Shown here: one piece after another, positions 6,452 through 13,917 of the stretch | How the letters are laid out: the number at the start of each line of letters is the position of its first letter | Numbering within the stretch: the stretch's first letter is position 1 | From: an uncultured Asticcacaulis sp. | Lineage (GTDB): Bacteria; Pseudomonadota; Alphaproteobacteria; Caulobacterales; Caulobacteraceae | NCBI GenBank assembly: GCA_946480525.1 | Contig: CAMLLA010000036.1 | Coordinates: forward strand, 1-16,877 | DNA: 16,877 nt | Direction: 5' to 3' | Position numbers and translations under genes: made by a program | The notes under the pieces: generated by a model | What the model was told of the DNA's origin: nothing | Seen by the model: only the letters and a program-made list of their open reading frames with translations | The model's database searches: none

Positions 6452-7524
6452 TACGATTTTATCCGGTTGATATGGCCCATCTTGCGGCCGGGTCTGGGGT
6501 CGTCTTTACCGTAGACATAGAGACGCGACTGAGGCTCCGCCGCCAAAGATGGCCATTCGAGAATGTCGGCGCCGAGCAAATTGGTCATCTCGACCGTGCA
6601 ACGCGCCGTGCTATCGCCCAGCGGCCAACCGGCGACCGCACGAATATGCTGCTCGAACTGGTCGCAGACGCAGCCATCCTGGGTCCAGTGGCCGGAATTG
6701 TGAACGCGGGGGGCAATCTCATTGAGCAGCAGCCGGTTACCCGGCAGGACGAACAGCTCGACGGCCAGAACGCCGACGAAATCCAGCCCCTCCAGTACCT
6801 TGACGGCGATTTCCCGCCCCTCTTCCTGGACATGGATCGGCACGTCGGCCGGGGCCAGGGTTGTCGACAGAATACCATGGACGTGGTGGTTTTCGCCGAT
6901 CGGAAAGGTCTTGATACTGCCGTCCCAACCCCGCGCCGCCACCACGGAAATTTCGCGGACGAAGTCGGCCTTGGCCTCGAGGATCGACGGCCGGCCGTTC
7001 AGCGAGGCGTAGGCCTGTTCGACATCTTGGGATGACCGCACCCAGACCTGGCCCTTGCCGTCATAACCTTCGCGCCGCGTCTTCAGAAGCGCCTCAGGCG
7101 TCGGGCTGTCGCGATAGGCCGCCGCCAGGTCGTCGACGCTGTTGATCTCGAAGAAGTCGACCGTGCCGATCCCGGCTGCGCGTGCAAACTGTTTTTCGAA
7201 CACGCGGTCCTGGGTGATGCGCAACGCCTTGGACGACGGCGCGACGACGGCGCCCCGGGCCACCAGGAAATCGAGACTGGCAGCCGGCACGTTCTCGAAC
7301 TCGAAGGTCACGACGTCGCAACCCTCAGCGAACTTCGCCAGCGCGTCTTCGTCGGAATAGGCGGCGACCTTGGAGGCCAGCGACACCTGAGCGGCCGGCG
7401 ACTGTTTATCCGGGCCGAAGGTCACGACCTTGAAACCCAGGCGCGAAGCTGCCTGCGACAACATGCGGCCGAGCTGGCCATCGCCAAGAATGCCGATCGT
7501 GGCGCCGAGATTTAACGGCTCCAT
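6451..7524 (-). CDS. purK: N5-carboxyaminoimidazole ribonucleotide synthase
   Basis: A 357-residue ATP-grasp enzyme that converts AIR, bicarbonate and ATP to N5-CAIR in de novo purine synthesis, in the cytoplasm. Visible landmarks are GILGDGQLGRM (11-21, N-terminal substrate-domain loop), TFEFENVP (73-80), KTRREGYDGKGQ (148-159, ATP-grasp loop), FVREISV (188-194), NEIAPRVHNSGHWTQDGC (268-285, Mg/ATP ligands and AIR contact) and GRKMGH (346-351). Length is normal. The ATG overlaps the purE stop by one nt (TGATG), which indicates tight coupling with purE, whose enzyme uses the PurK product. The next gene, yciI-like, also overlaps by one nt. Confidence 0.97.
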   Translation of the reverse strand: MEPLNLGATIGILGDGQLGRMLSQAASRLGFKVVTFGPDKQSPAAQVSLASKVAAYSDEDALAKFAEGCDVVTFEFENVPAASLDFLVARGAVVAPSSKALRITQDRVFEKQFARAAGIGTVDFFEINSVDDLAAAYRDSPTPEALLKTRREGYDGKGQVWVRSSQDVEQAYASLNGRPSILEAKADFVREISVVAARGWDGSIKTFPIGENHHVHGILSTTLAPADVPIHVQEEGREIAVKVLEGLDFVGVLAVELFVLPGNRLLLNEIAPRVHNSGHWTQDGCVCDQFEQHIRAVAGWPLGDSTARCTVEMTNLLGADILEWPSLAAEPQSRLYVYGKDDPRPGRKMGHINRIKS

Positions 7525-8015
7525 CAGTCTTCCACCGTCTCGGGCACACCATCTGTCTGCGCCTGACGCAGTGCTTCGACGCGCGCGGCCAGCTCCGCGT
7601 CATTGAGGGCCAGGATCTGCGCCGCCAGGATGCCGGCATTCTTGGCGCCCGCCTCGCCTGTCGCCAGGGTGCCAACGGGAATGCCGCCCGGCATCTGCAC
7701 GATCGACAAAAGCGAATCGATCCCCTTCAACCCCTCCTTCAACGGGACCGGCACGCCCAGGACCGGAAGGGTCGTCAGCGACGCCGTCATGCCTGGCAGA
7801 TGGGCAGCGCCACCGGCGCCGGCGATGATGACCTTGAAACCCGCTGCCTTTGCGCCCGTGGCAAATTCATACATGCGCTGCGGTGTACGGTGCGCGGACA
7901 CAACCTTTGCCGTGTAAGGCACGTTGAGGCCATCCAGGATTGCCGCCGCCGCCTTCATCACGCCCCAGTCGGACCGCGACCCCATGATGATTGCCACAGG
8001 TGGGGTTTCAGCCAT
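7524..8015 (-). CDS. purE: N5-carboxyaminoimidazole ribonucleotide mutase
   Basis: A 163-residue class I PurE that moves the carboxyl group of N5-CAIR to give CAIR. It has IIMGSRSDW (9-17), the catalytic SAHRTP block (40-45, with H42) and [12 protein letters not shown] (65-76). The ATG at 8015 gives the family length and has AAGGAT about 7 nt upstream. An in-frame start at 8135 would add about 40 residues, including a CERCG-type stretch, but would start upstream of the promoter and is rejected. First gene of purE-purK-yciI. Confidence 0.97.
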   Translation of the reverse strand: MAETPPVAIIMGSRSDWGVMKAAAAILDGLNVPYTAKVVSAHRTPQRMYEFATGAKAAGFKVIIAGAGGAAHLPGMTASLTTLPVLGVPVPLKEGLKGIDSLLSIVQMPGGIPVGTLATGEAGAKNAGILAAQILALNDAELAARVEALRQAQTDGVPETVED

Positions 8016-8055
8016 CGGATATCCTTGTGTAACAGGGGACTTTGGAAAGGCGCGG

Positions 8056-8083
8056 AGTATAGTCACAAGCTTTCCCACTGCAA
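8056..8083 (-). promoter_or_regulatory. sigma-70 type promoter of purE-purK
   Basis: On the minus strand TTGCAG (8083-8078) and TATACT (8061-8056) are spaced by 16 nt. This gives a leader of about 30-35 nt before the purE ATG. Both hexamers are good matches. No PurR-type site was identified with confidence. Confidence 0.65.
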
Positions 8084-8219
8084 GGGATGATTTGTCCTCA
8101 ATTTGTGCACCGCAACGCTCACAAATTCTTACCATTAATCGAGGTTAACGGCGCCCTCGCGACATTGCGCCACAGTTTCGACTATGCTTTGATAGCGTCG
8201 GCGCGATTGGGGATGCGCT

Positions 8220-9077
8220 GTGTCATCTCGATCAGTTCCAGGTATGGTTTTGGACTCGCAACATTTCCCTGTGAGCGCGGCGCATGCAGCCGGCACTGCA
8301 CCTTCCGGCCGTCCGGAAGGCCCAAGACCCGCGACCACGGCGTCCATGCAAAGCCTGCTGGCGCAATATTTCGAAATCCAGCAGGTCGAGCCGACCCTGG
8401 CGCCGGCGCCTGAACCGTCGCCGGTATTCGCACCGCCGGTCATGGACATCCTCGTTCCCGCTCCGCCCTCCCCTCATCCGGGCAAGCCCGCGGAAGAAGC
8501 CGTTTCCGCGTCGGCCCAGGCGCTGATCGACAGCCTCAAGGCGGAAAACGCGCGGCTGAGAATGCAGTTGGAAGCGCAGTCGAAGGCGCTCAACGATGCG
8601 CAGTCCCTGGCCGATTCGGACGTCCTGACGCCGACCCTGAACCGTCGCGCCTTCCTGCGTGAAATGCATCGCGCCATGGCCGACTGCCGGCGCTATGGCG
8701 AACAGGCCTGTCTGATCTATCTCGACATGGACGGCTTCAAGAGCATCAACGATACCTATGGCCACGCCGCCGGCGATGCGGCCCTGGTCTATGTCGCCGA
8801 AACCCTGACCGGCAGCGTCCGCGAAGGTGACAGCGTCGGCCGCATTGGCGGTGATGAATTCGCCATCCTGCTACGCCGCGCCGACCTGAATTCTTCCCGC
8901 ATCAAGGCGCTCAAGCTCGAAGCCGAACTGGCGCTTGGGACGTTCGAGCACAACGGGCTGTACCTAAAGGCCGGCGGGTCTTTCGGCGTGCGCGCCTTTG
9001 CCGCGCAGCCCTCGGCGGAAACCTGGCTGTCGGAAGCCGACGCAGCCATGTTTCTGGTCAAAAAATCGGCGCGATGA
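8220..9077 (+). CDS. diguanylate cyclase, GGDEF domain, cytoplasmic
   Basis: A 285-residue protein that probably makes cyclic di-GMP from two GTP. Counting from the GTG at 8220, residues 1-56 are of unknown character, 57-90 are Pro/Ala-rich and probably disordered, and 95-130 look like a coiled coil. The GGDEF domain follows: DVLTPTLNRRAF (134-145), YLDMDGFKSINDTYGH (167-182, metal and GTP contacts) and GGDEF (210-214). The inhibitory site RxxD is present as REGD at 201-204, five residues before GGDEF, so product inhibition is expected. There is no membrane segment or recognised sensor domain. Other in-frame starts are ATG 8244 and ATG 8346; GTG 8220 has a GGGGA about 7 nt upstream. It overlaps the VOC gene by 4 nt (ATGA). 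Confidence 0.9.
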   Translation: MSSRSVPGMVLDSQHFPVSAAHAAGTAPSGRPEGPRPATTASMQSLLAQYFEIQQVEPTLAPAPEPSPVFAPPVMDILVPAPPSPHPGKPAEEAVSASAQALIDSLKAENARLRMQLEAQSKALNDAQSLADSDVLTPTLNRRAFLREMHRAMADCRRYGEQACLIYLDMDGFKSINDTYGHAAGDAALVYVAETLTGSVREGDSVGRIGGDEFAILLRRADLNSSRIKALKLEAELALGTFEHNGLYLKAGGSFGVRAFAAQPSAETWLSEADAAMFLVKKSAR

Positions 9078-9466
9078 CCCGTGTCCTGGCCGCCATAAGC
9101 CTGCTCATTCCCGATTATGACGAGGCGATTACCCATTACTGTGGCGATCTGGGCTTTGATCTGATCGAGGACACCGATCTTGGCGGCGGCAAACGCTGGG
9201 TGCTGGTCGCGCCGCCGGGATCGACGGAGACCCGGTTGCTGCTGGCGAAAGCCTCAAAGCCAGAACAGATCGCGCGTATCGGCGACCAGACCGGCGGGCG
9301 CGTGTTTCTTATTCTTCATACGGATGATTTCGAACGCGACTACGCGCAGTTCCGGCAATCTGGCGTGACCTTCACGGAAACGCCGCGTGATGAAGCCTAC
9401 GGCAAGGTCTGCGTCTTTCGCGACCGCTTTGGCAATCTCTGGGATCTGCTTCAGCCAAAGCCATAA
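9074..9466 (+). CDS. VOC superfamily (glyoxalase/bleomycin-resistance-like) protein
   Basis: A 130-residue single vicinal-oxygen-chelate protein. The pattern ISLLIPDYDEAITHYCGDLGFDLIED at the start, GGRVFLILHTDDFERDYAQF in the middle and VFRDRFGNLWDLLQ at the end is the usual beta-alpha-beta-beta-beta arrangement. The substrate cannot be told; members include isomerases, dioxygenases and resistance proteins. Its ATG overlaps the GGDEF stop (ATGA), so the two are translationally coupled, although no functional link is obvious. A strong hairpin follows 7 nt after the stop. Confidence 0.88.
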   Translation: MTRVLAAISLLIPDYDEAITHYCGDLGFDLIEDTDLGGGKRWVLVAPPGSTETRLLLAKASKPEQIARIGDQTGGRVFLILHTDDFERDYAQFRQSGVTFTETPRDEAYGKVCVFRDRFGNLWDLLQPKP

Positions 9467-9473
9467 AGACCCT

Positions 9474-9499
9474 GCCGGGGCGGCGGTCACCGCCCCGGC
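9474..9499. terminator. strong hairpin between convergent genes, probable shared terminator
   Basis: A perfect 10-bp GC stem, GCCGGGGCGG at 9474-9483 paired with 9490-9499, has a 6-nt loop. It starts 7 nt after the VOC stop and lies 8 nt past the stop of the small minus-strand gene. T runs are weak on both sides (GGTCTTTA on the minus strand), so termination may be partial or factor-assisted. Confidence 0.6.
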
Positions 9500-9507
9500 C
9501 TTACGGG

Positions 9508-9639
9508 TCACATCTGCGCCACCACTCCGGGAACAGGGGCGGCGGTGTCGGATTGGCTCATCCACGACACGGCGGTTAGCGCGGCGGCAAAAGCAATGAC
9601 CGCCGCTATGGCCGGGATAAGAGGTATGGACTGACGCAT
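9508..9639 (-). CDS. 43-residue single-span membrane protein
   Basis: A short ORF, MRQSIPLIPAIAAVIAFAAA and onward to VAQM, ending in TGA at 9508. GGAG lies 8 nt before the ATG at 9639, and one hydrophobic helix covers residues 5-27. The tail (SQSDTAAPVPGVVAQM) is polar and Pro/Ala-rich. It could be a tiny inner-membrane protein or an uncleaved-signal peptide. It lies downstream of dgt in the same direction with a 132-nt gap, and a strong hairpin follows its stop. Good start signals, a sensible TM layout and a terminator support a real gene. The function is unknown. Confidence 0.6.
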   Translation of the reverse strand: MRQSIPLIPAIAAVIAFAAALTAVSWMSQSDTAAPVPGVVAQM

Positions 9640-9693
9640 GATCGAAACTCCGGCACGAAACGAGACCTGAAATCAGATCAACTTGCGCGGAAA

Positions 9694-9735
9694 AGCATTC
9701 GCGCAGGCCATCAGAATGGCCCCGTGCGGATAAAT
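9694..9735 (-). terminator. weak hairpin after dgt
   Basis: On the minus strand a GGCCAT/ATGGCC stem with a 4-nt loop is followed within about 10 nt by TTTT. It lies about 40 nt after the dgt stop and could reduce read-through to the small gene downstream. This is weak evidence. Confidence 0.25.
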
Positions 9736-9771
9736 AGGCGCTGCCTTTGCGCAGACGCGAATGTAAGAATT

Positions 9772-10926
9772 TTAGAAAGAGAACAGGCGCTGGTGTTCTT
9801 CGATTGCAAACGAGTCGGTCATACCCGCGATGTAGTCACAGATGACCCGCGCACGCGCCGTTTCCGAATCCTTTGAGCACACAAGCTGGAACCATTCGGT
9901 CGGCAGGGTGTCCGGCTCTTCCAGGAACAGATGGAACATGGCGTTCAGCGTTCGCTTGGCATAAGAGCGCGTACGGTTGAGCTTGTAATGCTTGTACATG
10001 CGCTCGAACAAAAAGCCGCGCAGGCGCGACAGGTCGTCGAACACACCCTTCGAGAACTGGACCATCTGACGTTTGGCGGTCCGGACGTCTTCGGCCGTGA
10101 CGATGCCGTCTTCGGCCATGCGCTTTTCGGTTTCCGCAAGCACGTCGTCGATCATGATACCGATCATGCGCCGCACGGCCTCCAGACGCAGCATGCGGTC
10201 GTTGAGCGACGGCCAGTCCTTCTGCACCGAGCGGATGGCTGGGCCGATCATCGGCACGTCGAGCAGATCGCTGATGGTGAACAGTTCAGCGCGCAAGCCA
10301 TCATCGACGTCGTGATTGTTGTAGGCGATGTCATCGGCAATCGCCGCGACCTGGGCTTCCAGCGATGCGAACGTGCCGGGCCTCAAATCCCACAGAGCGT
10401 TGAAGTCGCTGATCGATTTCCATGACGGTTCATTCAGGTGGTGGCTGACCGGGCCATTGTGCTTGACGATGCCCTCGAGCGTTTCCCAGGTCAGGTTCAG
10501 CCCGTCCCACGCCGGGTAACGTACCTCCAGCTTGGTGATGATGCGGAAGGCCTGGACATTGTGGTCGAAGCCGCCCCACGGCTGCATGCACCTGTGCAGT
10601 TCATCCTCGCCGGCATGGCCGAACGGCGGATGGCCCAGGTCGTGCGACAGGGCAATGGTTTCAGCCAGATCGACATCGAGATTGAGCGAATGCGCCAGGG
10701 AGCGCGCGATCTGCGCCACTTCGAGACTATGGGTCAGGCGCGTACGGAAATAGTCGCCTTCGTTAGCGACGAAGACCTGCGTCTTGCCCTTCAAGCGGCG
10801 AAACGCGGTCGAATGGATGATCCTGTCGCGGTCACGCGCAAAGGCCGTCCGCCGCGAGGCTTCACCTTCGGAATGAAGGCGGCCGAGGCTGTTGGTCACG
10901 TCGGAAGCAAAGCTCGCCAGGGTCAT
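9772..10926 (-). CDS. dgt: dGTP triphosphohydrolase-like protein, HD domain
   Basis: A 384-residue member of the short (type 2, about 400 residue) dGTPase family, which cleaves dGTP or other dNTPs to the nucleoside and triphosphate and so controls dNTP pools. The head block [21 protein letters not shown] (31-51) is diagnostic. Metal ligands of the HD domain are seen as [10 protein letters not shown] (H66), [12 protein letters not shown] (H95-D96) and [18 protein letters not shown]. There is no signal peptide. It starts at the ATG at 10926, divergent from erpA with 137 nt between. The dgt / erpA / xth arrangement is common in alphaproteobacteria (from memory). Whether this type prefers dGTP cannot be read from sequence. 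Confidence 0.95.
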   Translation of the reverse strand: MTLASFASDVTNSLGRLHSEGEASRRTAFARDRDRIIHSTAFRRLKGKTQVFVANEGDYFRTRLTHSLEVAQIARSLAHSLNLDVDLAETIALSHDLGHPPFGHAGEDELHRCMQPWGGFDHNVQAFRIITKLEVRYPAWDGLNLTWETLEGIVKHNGPVSHHLNEPSWKSISDFNALWDLRPGTFASLEAQVAAIADDIAYNNHDVDDGLRAELFTISDLLDVPMIGPAIRSVQKDWPSLNDRMLRLEAVRRMIGIMIDDVLAETEKRMAEDGIVTAEDVRTAKRQMVQFSKGVFDDLSRLRGFLFERMYKHYKLNRTRSYAKRTLNAMFHLFLEEPDTLPTEWFQLVCSKDSETARARVICDYIAGMTDSFAIEEHQRLFSF

Positions 10927-11063
10927 GATGAAGGTCCGCGTTTATCGTTGGGTCTGGGTCTATACTACAAACTGTAACCACCATCTAAAAAATTGCCGGT
11001 TTTCAGCCTGTTTCACAGTCAAGGGGGCTGATTTTACAGACAAATGCCTCCATATTGCCGTCT

Positions 11064-11393
11064 ATGAGCCACAACATCACCCTTACCGCTTCGGCCGCCC
11101 GCCACATCAACCGCCTGAGCCAGGATGCGGGCCACCAGATCATGCTGCGCGTCATTGTCGAAGGCGGCGGCTGTTCGGGCTTTCAATACAAGCTCGACCT
11201 GGTCAGCGAGAAACAGCCCGATGAGAGCGAGATCAGCCTTGATGGCGCCACCGCCCTGGTCGACGAGATATCGGCGCCGCTCATGGCAGGCGCGATGATC
11301 GACTATGTCGAGGAGTTGGTCGGATCGCAATTCAAGATCCTCAACCCGCTGGCTACCGCATCGTGCGGCTGCGGAACCAGCTTCTCTCTCTGA
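11064..11393 (+). CDS. erpA: A-type iron-sulfur carrier protein, ErpA/HesB-like
   Basis: A 109-residue A-type carrier that receives and hands on Fe-S clusters to target enzymes. The three cluster-binding cysteines are present: C37 in GGGCSGFQYKLDL, and C101 and C103 in SCGCGTSF. The ATG at 11064 is preferred over the upstream TTG at 11055, since the family begins close to the ITLT segment. There is no strong Shine-Dalgarno. It is divergent from dgt and followed 52 nt later by xth. IscA and SufA share the motifs, so erpA is the likelier but not a certain name. Confidence 0.88.
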   Translation: MSHNITLTASAARHINRLSQDAGHQIMLRVIVEGGGCSGFQYKLDLVSEKQPDESEISLDGATALVDEISAPLMAGAMIDYVEELVGSQFKILNPLATASCGCGTSFSL

Positions 11394-11445
11394 GCAGTCA
11401 TCTGCGGGGTTGCCCGAATCCGCCTGCGGGCCTACAGCTTTCGCC

Positions 11446-12243
11446 ATGAAACTCGCGACCTGGAACGTCAACTCCGTCAATGCCCGCCTGCCGCTGCTGC
11501 TGGAATGGTTCCGCGAAGCCGCGCCCGACGTCTGCGCGCTGCAGGAACTCAAGTGCCTGGAAGAAAAATTCCCTTTCGAAGCCTTTGAATCGCTGGGCTA
11601 CAACTGTGCCGTCCATGGCCAGAAGACGTGGAACGGCGTGGCCATCCTGTCGAAGTTTCCGTTAAGCGACGTGACCAAGGGGCTGGGCGGCGATCCGGCC
11701 GACGAACAATCGCGCTACATCGAAGCCGTCGTCGAAGCGCCGAAGCCCATCCGCTTTGTCGGCATATACCTGCCAAACGGCAATCCGCTCGGCACGGATA
11801 AATATGCCTATAAACTCGGTTGGCTGGAACGGCTCCACGCCCGCGCCGCAGAGCTTCTGACCTATGAGGAAATCACTGTCATAACCGGGGATTTCAATAT
11901 CATTCCTACCAGGGACGACTGCTGGAAAGAGAGCGTCTGGCTCGACGACGCCCTCTATCAGCCGGCTGTCCGCCAGGCCTATCAGGGCCTGAAGAACCTC
12001 GGCTATACCGACGCCTTCGAAGCCATGCCACCGGAAGGCAACCGCTATACCTTCTGGGACTACCAGGCCGGCGCCTGGCAAAAGAACGAAGGCATCCGCA
12101 TCGACCATCACCTGCTGTCGCCCCAGGCCGCCGACCGCCTGACCGGCGTGGTCATTCACAAGGACACGCGCGGCCGCACGCACGACGAAGCGAAACCGTC
12201 CGATCACGTCCCGGTCGAGATCGAAATAACAACGGAATATTAA
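11446..12243 (+). CDS. xth: exodeoxyribonuclease III / AP endonuclease
   Basis: A 265-residue ExoIII-type enzyme of the exonuclease-endonuclease-phosphatase fold, acting in base-excision repair at abasic sites and as a 3'-5' exonuclease. Catalytic residues are visible: N7 in TWNVNS, E34 in LQELKC, Y108 in GIYLPNG, D149 and N151 in GDFNIIP, D220 in RIDHHLLS, and D253-H254 in PSDHVPV. Length is standard. The ATG at 11446 begins the conserved MKLATWNVNSVN; the frame is open further upstream only as an overlap with erpA. No clear Shine-Dalgarno is seen, and it may be read with erpA. Confidence 0.96.
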   Translation: MKLATWNVNSVNARLPLLLEWFREAAPDVCALQELKCLEEKFPFEAFESLGYNCAVHGQKTWNGVAILSKFPLSDVTKGLGGDPADEQSRYIEAVVEAPKPIRFVGIYLPNGNPLGTDKYAYKLGWLERLHARAAELLTYEEITVITGDFNIIPTRDDCWKESVWLDDALYQPAVRQAYQGLKNLGYTDAFEAMPPEGNRYTFWDYQAGAWQKNEGIRIDHHLLSPQAADRLTGVVIHKDTRGRTHDEAKPSDHVPVEIEITTEY

Positions 12244-12254
12244 CCGCTTGCGCG

Positions 12255-12297
12255 CAGGCTTAAAGCTTTCTTAGCCATAATCAGGCGTAAAGCTTTC
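12255..12297 (+). repeat. direct repeat just upstream of a start codon
   Basis: CAGGCTTAAAGCTTTC at 12255-12270 and CAGGCGTAAAGCTTTC at 12282-12297 match at 15 of 16 bases with a 27-bp period. Each copy holds the palindrome AAAGCTTT. The second copy abuts the ATG at 12298, so it lies where a ribosome-binding site would be. Confidence 0.7.
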
Positions 12298-12990
12298 ATG
12301 GCCCATGCTGCGCGTATCCTTCTCTACTTCCTGTTTGCCGGGATCGGCCTGACCCTGATTGCGTCCGGCCTGATGTGGTGGTTCGAAGCCTCACGCCGGT
12401 TGTCTCGCGCCCTGCATTCCGCCCTCGGAAAAGCCGCCGACGCCGTCATCTTTGATCTTAACGGCAAGAAGGCCGCCGGCCTCGATTTTACCGCCGGCGA
12501 CCTGGCCGTCCTTTGGGACACCGGCGCGCACGGACTGGTTTTCGCCTTCGATGAGATCGAAGGCGCCGAGCTGATCGTTGACGAACGCGTCGTCGCCCGT
12601 GCCCAACGCGGCGAGCCGCGCCGGCTCCTCGATGAAAATTACGCCAACGCGTCCCGCGTCATCCTGCGGCTGATGTTCGACCACGTTGAGACGCCGGAAA
12701 TCGAAATCACGCTTTACGGCGAAATCAGCCAGAACCCGGTCCACGCCAAGACGGCAGCCGAAGCCGTACGGCTGGGACGCAAATGGCTGTCGCACGTCGA
12801 TGCCGTCATCAAGCGCATGCCGCAGCAGGTCGAGGCGGGGCCAGCCGCGGTTGCCAAGACTGCGGCATCCGTCGAAACACCTCGGGAAGCCCCCGCGGTC
12901 GCCCCTCGCCCGGTCCATGAAATGCCGCCCTGGGAAGAGGATGACACGCTGATCGATGACGATACGGCCTATGTTCCGGCGCGCGCCTGA
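12298..12990 (+). CDS. membrane-anchored protein of unknown function, paralogue 1
   Basis: A 230-residue protein with one N-terminal membrane helix (residues 8-29), then a basic segment (EASRRLSRALH), so the bulk probably faces the cytoplasm. Residues 89-173 form a domain shared with the gene at 13125: V/I-VD..V.AR..R, LD, V..RL.FD....P..E..L and A...RKW..HV.A...R. The tail from about 176 is Pro/Ala-rich and ends in an acidic stretch (WEEDDTLIDDDT). I do not recognise the family, and no catalytic motif stands out. The start has no Shine-Dalgarno; a direct repeat occupies that place. Transcribed with, or just upstream of, its paralogue (134-nt gap). Confidence 0.8.
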   Translation: MAHAARILLYFLFAGIGLTLIASGLMWWFEASRRLSRALHSALGKAADAVIFDLNGKKAAGLDFTAGDLAVLWDTGAHGLVFAFDEIEGAELIVDERVVARAQRGEPRRLLDENYANASRVILRLMFDHVETPEIEITLYGEISQNPVHAKTAAEAVRLGRKWLSHVDAVIKRMPQQVEAGPAAVAKTAASVETPREAPAVAPRPVHEMPPWEEDDTLIDDDTAYVPARA

Positions 12991-13124
12991 TGTACGACAT
13001 CGGCAGACTCGCCTGTTAGCGTTGCGGCACTGAAACCACAATCTGCATGAAAATAGAGACTTACGCCGTGTTTTGCGTGGCTTTGCCCTAATTTGGCCCT
13101 TGCCCTCTTAACCTCGCCGGTAAT

Positions 13125-13910
13125 GTGTGGTTAATATGTGGCGGTGCCCTTTGCAGCAGAGTCCGAATCTTGCCGACGTTTTTGCCAGCCCTGATTATTC
13201 TGTCCGCTGCCGTGCTGGCCATCCTGTTCATTCTGTACAGGATATACGAAACGCGTGTCGAACAGCCCAAGAAACTTGAAGACGAGGTCAAGGAAGCCCT
13301 GGCCGGGGCCCGCGCCGAGGTCGAGTCGATCGAGCCTGTCCGCCGCGCCGCCTGCGCCATCTCCTACGCCGCCAACAAGATCGTCATCGTCCGCGACTTC
13401 GGCAAGAAGCCGACGCGCCTCTATACCATAGGCGACCTGTTCGGCCTGGAAGTCTTCGTCGACGGCAAGGTATTTGCCCGCGTCGTTCGCGCCGGATCGC
13501 ACAAGCCGCTCGACAGCGGCTCCTATAAGGCGGTCGATGAGATCGATCCCAATGTCCAGACCGTCGTCATGCGCCTGATCTTCGACGATCCGTCGCACCC
13601 GGACTATGAACTGAAACTGTGGGATCCGAACGATGCCTTGACGGCGCGCGCCGAAGGCCCGCGGGCCGCGCTGGTCACCGCGCGCAAGTGGTTTTATCAC
13701 GTGGAAGCCATCCTGCGCCGTCCTGCTCCAAGCGAATTGCGCGCGCCGGCTCCATTCACGCCCGCGCCGGAGCCCGCCAAGGTGGCGGCGCCTGTGCCGC
13801 CGCCCGCAGCCATCCCCGCGCCGCAGCCGGCTATCCCCGCGCCCGTGCCATCTGCCGCCCCCAGGCCTGAAGGCGATGTCCTGAACGCGCCGCTTATTCC
13901 GTACATCTGA
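13125..13910 (+). CDS. membrane-anchored protein of unknown function, paralogue 2
   Basis: Up to 261 residues. The GTG at 13125 opens the longest frame, but the TTG at 13170 (protein starting at LPTFLPALIILSAAV) is as credible, and no clear ribosome-binding site decides it. A single hydrophobic helix (about 19-40 from the GTG) is followed by a charged segment (EQPKKLEDEVKEALAGARAEVE) that could be helical or coiled. A domain at 108-199 aligns with paralogue 1: FVDGKVFARVVRAG, LDSGSYK, VVMRLIFDD, YELKLWDP, ARKWFYHVEAILRR. The tail (200-255) is a Pro/Ala-rich repeat region, probably disordered. Function unknown. The NnrU gene follows 7 nt after the stop. Confidence 0.78.
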   Translation: MWLICGGALCSRVRILPTFLPALIILSAAVLAILFILYRIYETRVEQPKKLEDEVKEALAGARAEVESIEPVRRAACAISYAANKIVIVRDFGKKPTRLYTIGDLFGLEVFVDGKVFARVVRAGSHKPLDSGSYKAVDEIDPNVQTVVMRLIFDDPSHPDYELKLWDPNDALTARAEGPRAALVTARKWFYHVEAILRRPAPSELRAPAPFTPAPEPAKVAAPVPPPAAIPAPQPAIPAPVPSAAPRPEGDVLNAPLIPYI

Positions 13911-13917
13911 TTCTCCT

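Noticed and set aside
13048..13092. 14-codon leader ORF between the membrane-anchored paralogues
   Set aside because: No Shine-Dalgarno, no regulatory codon run and no hairpin following it.
13740..13860. Possible tandem DNA repeat in the Pro/Ala-rich region
   Set aside because: The similarity comes from repeated Pro and Ala codons encoding a low-complexity tail, with no fixed period.
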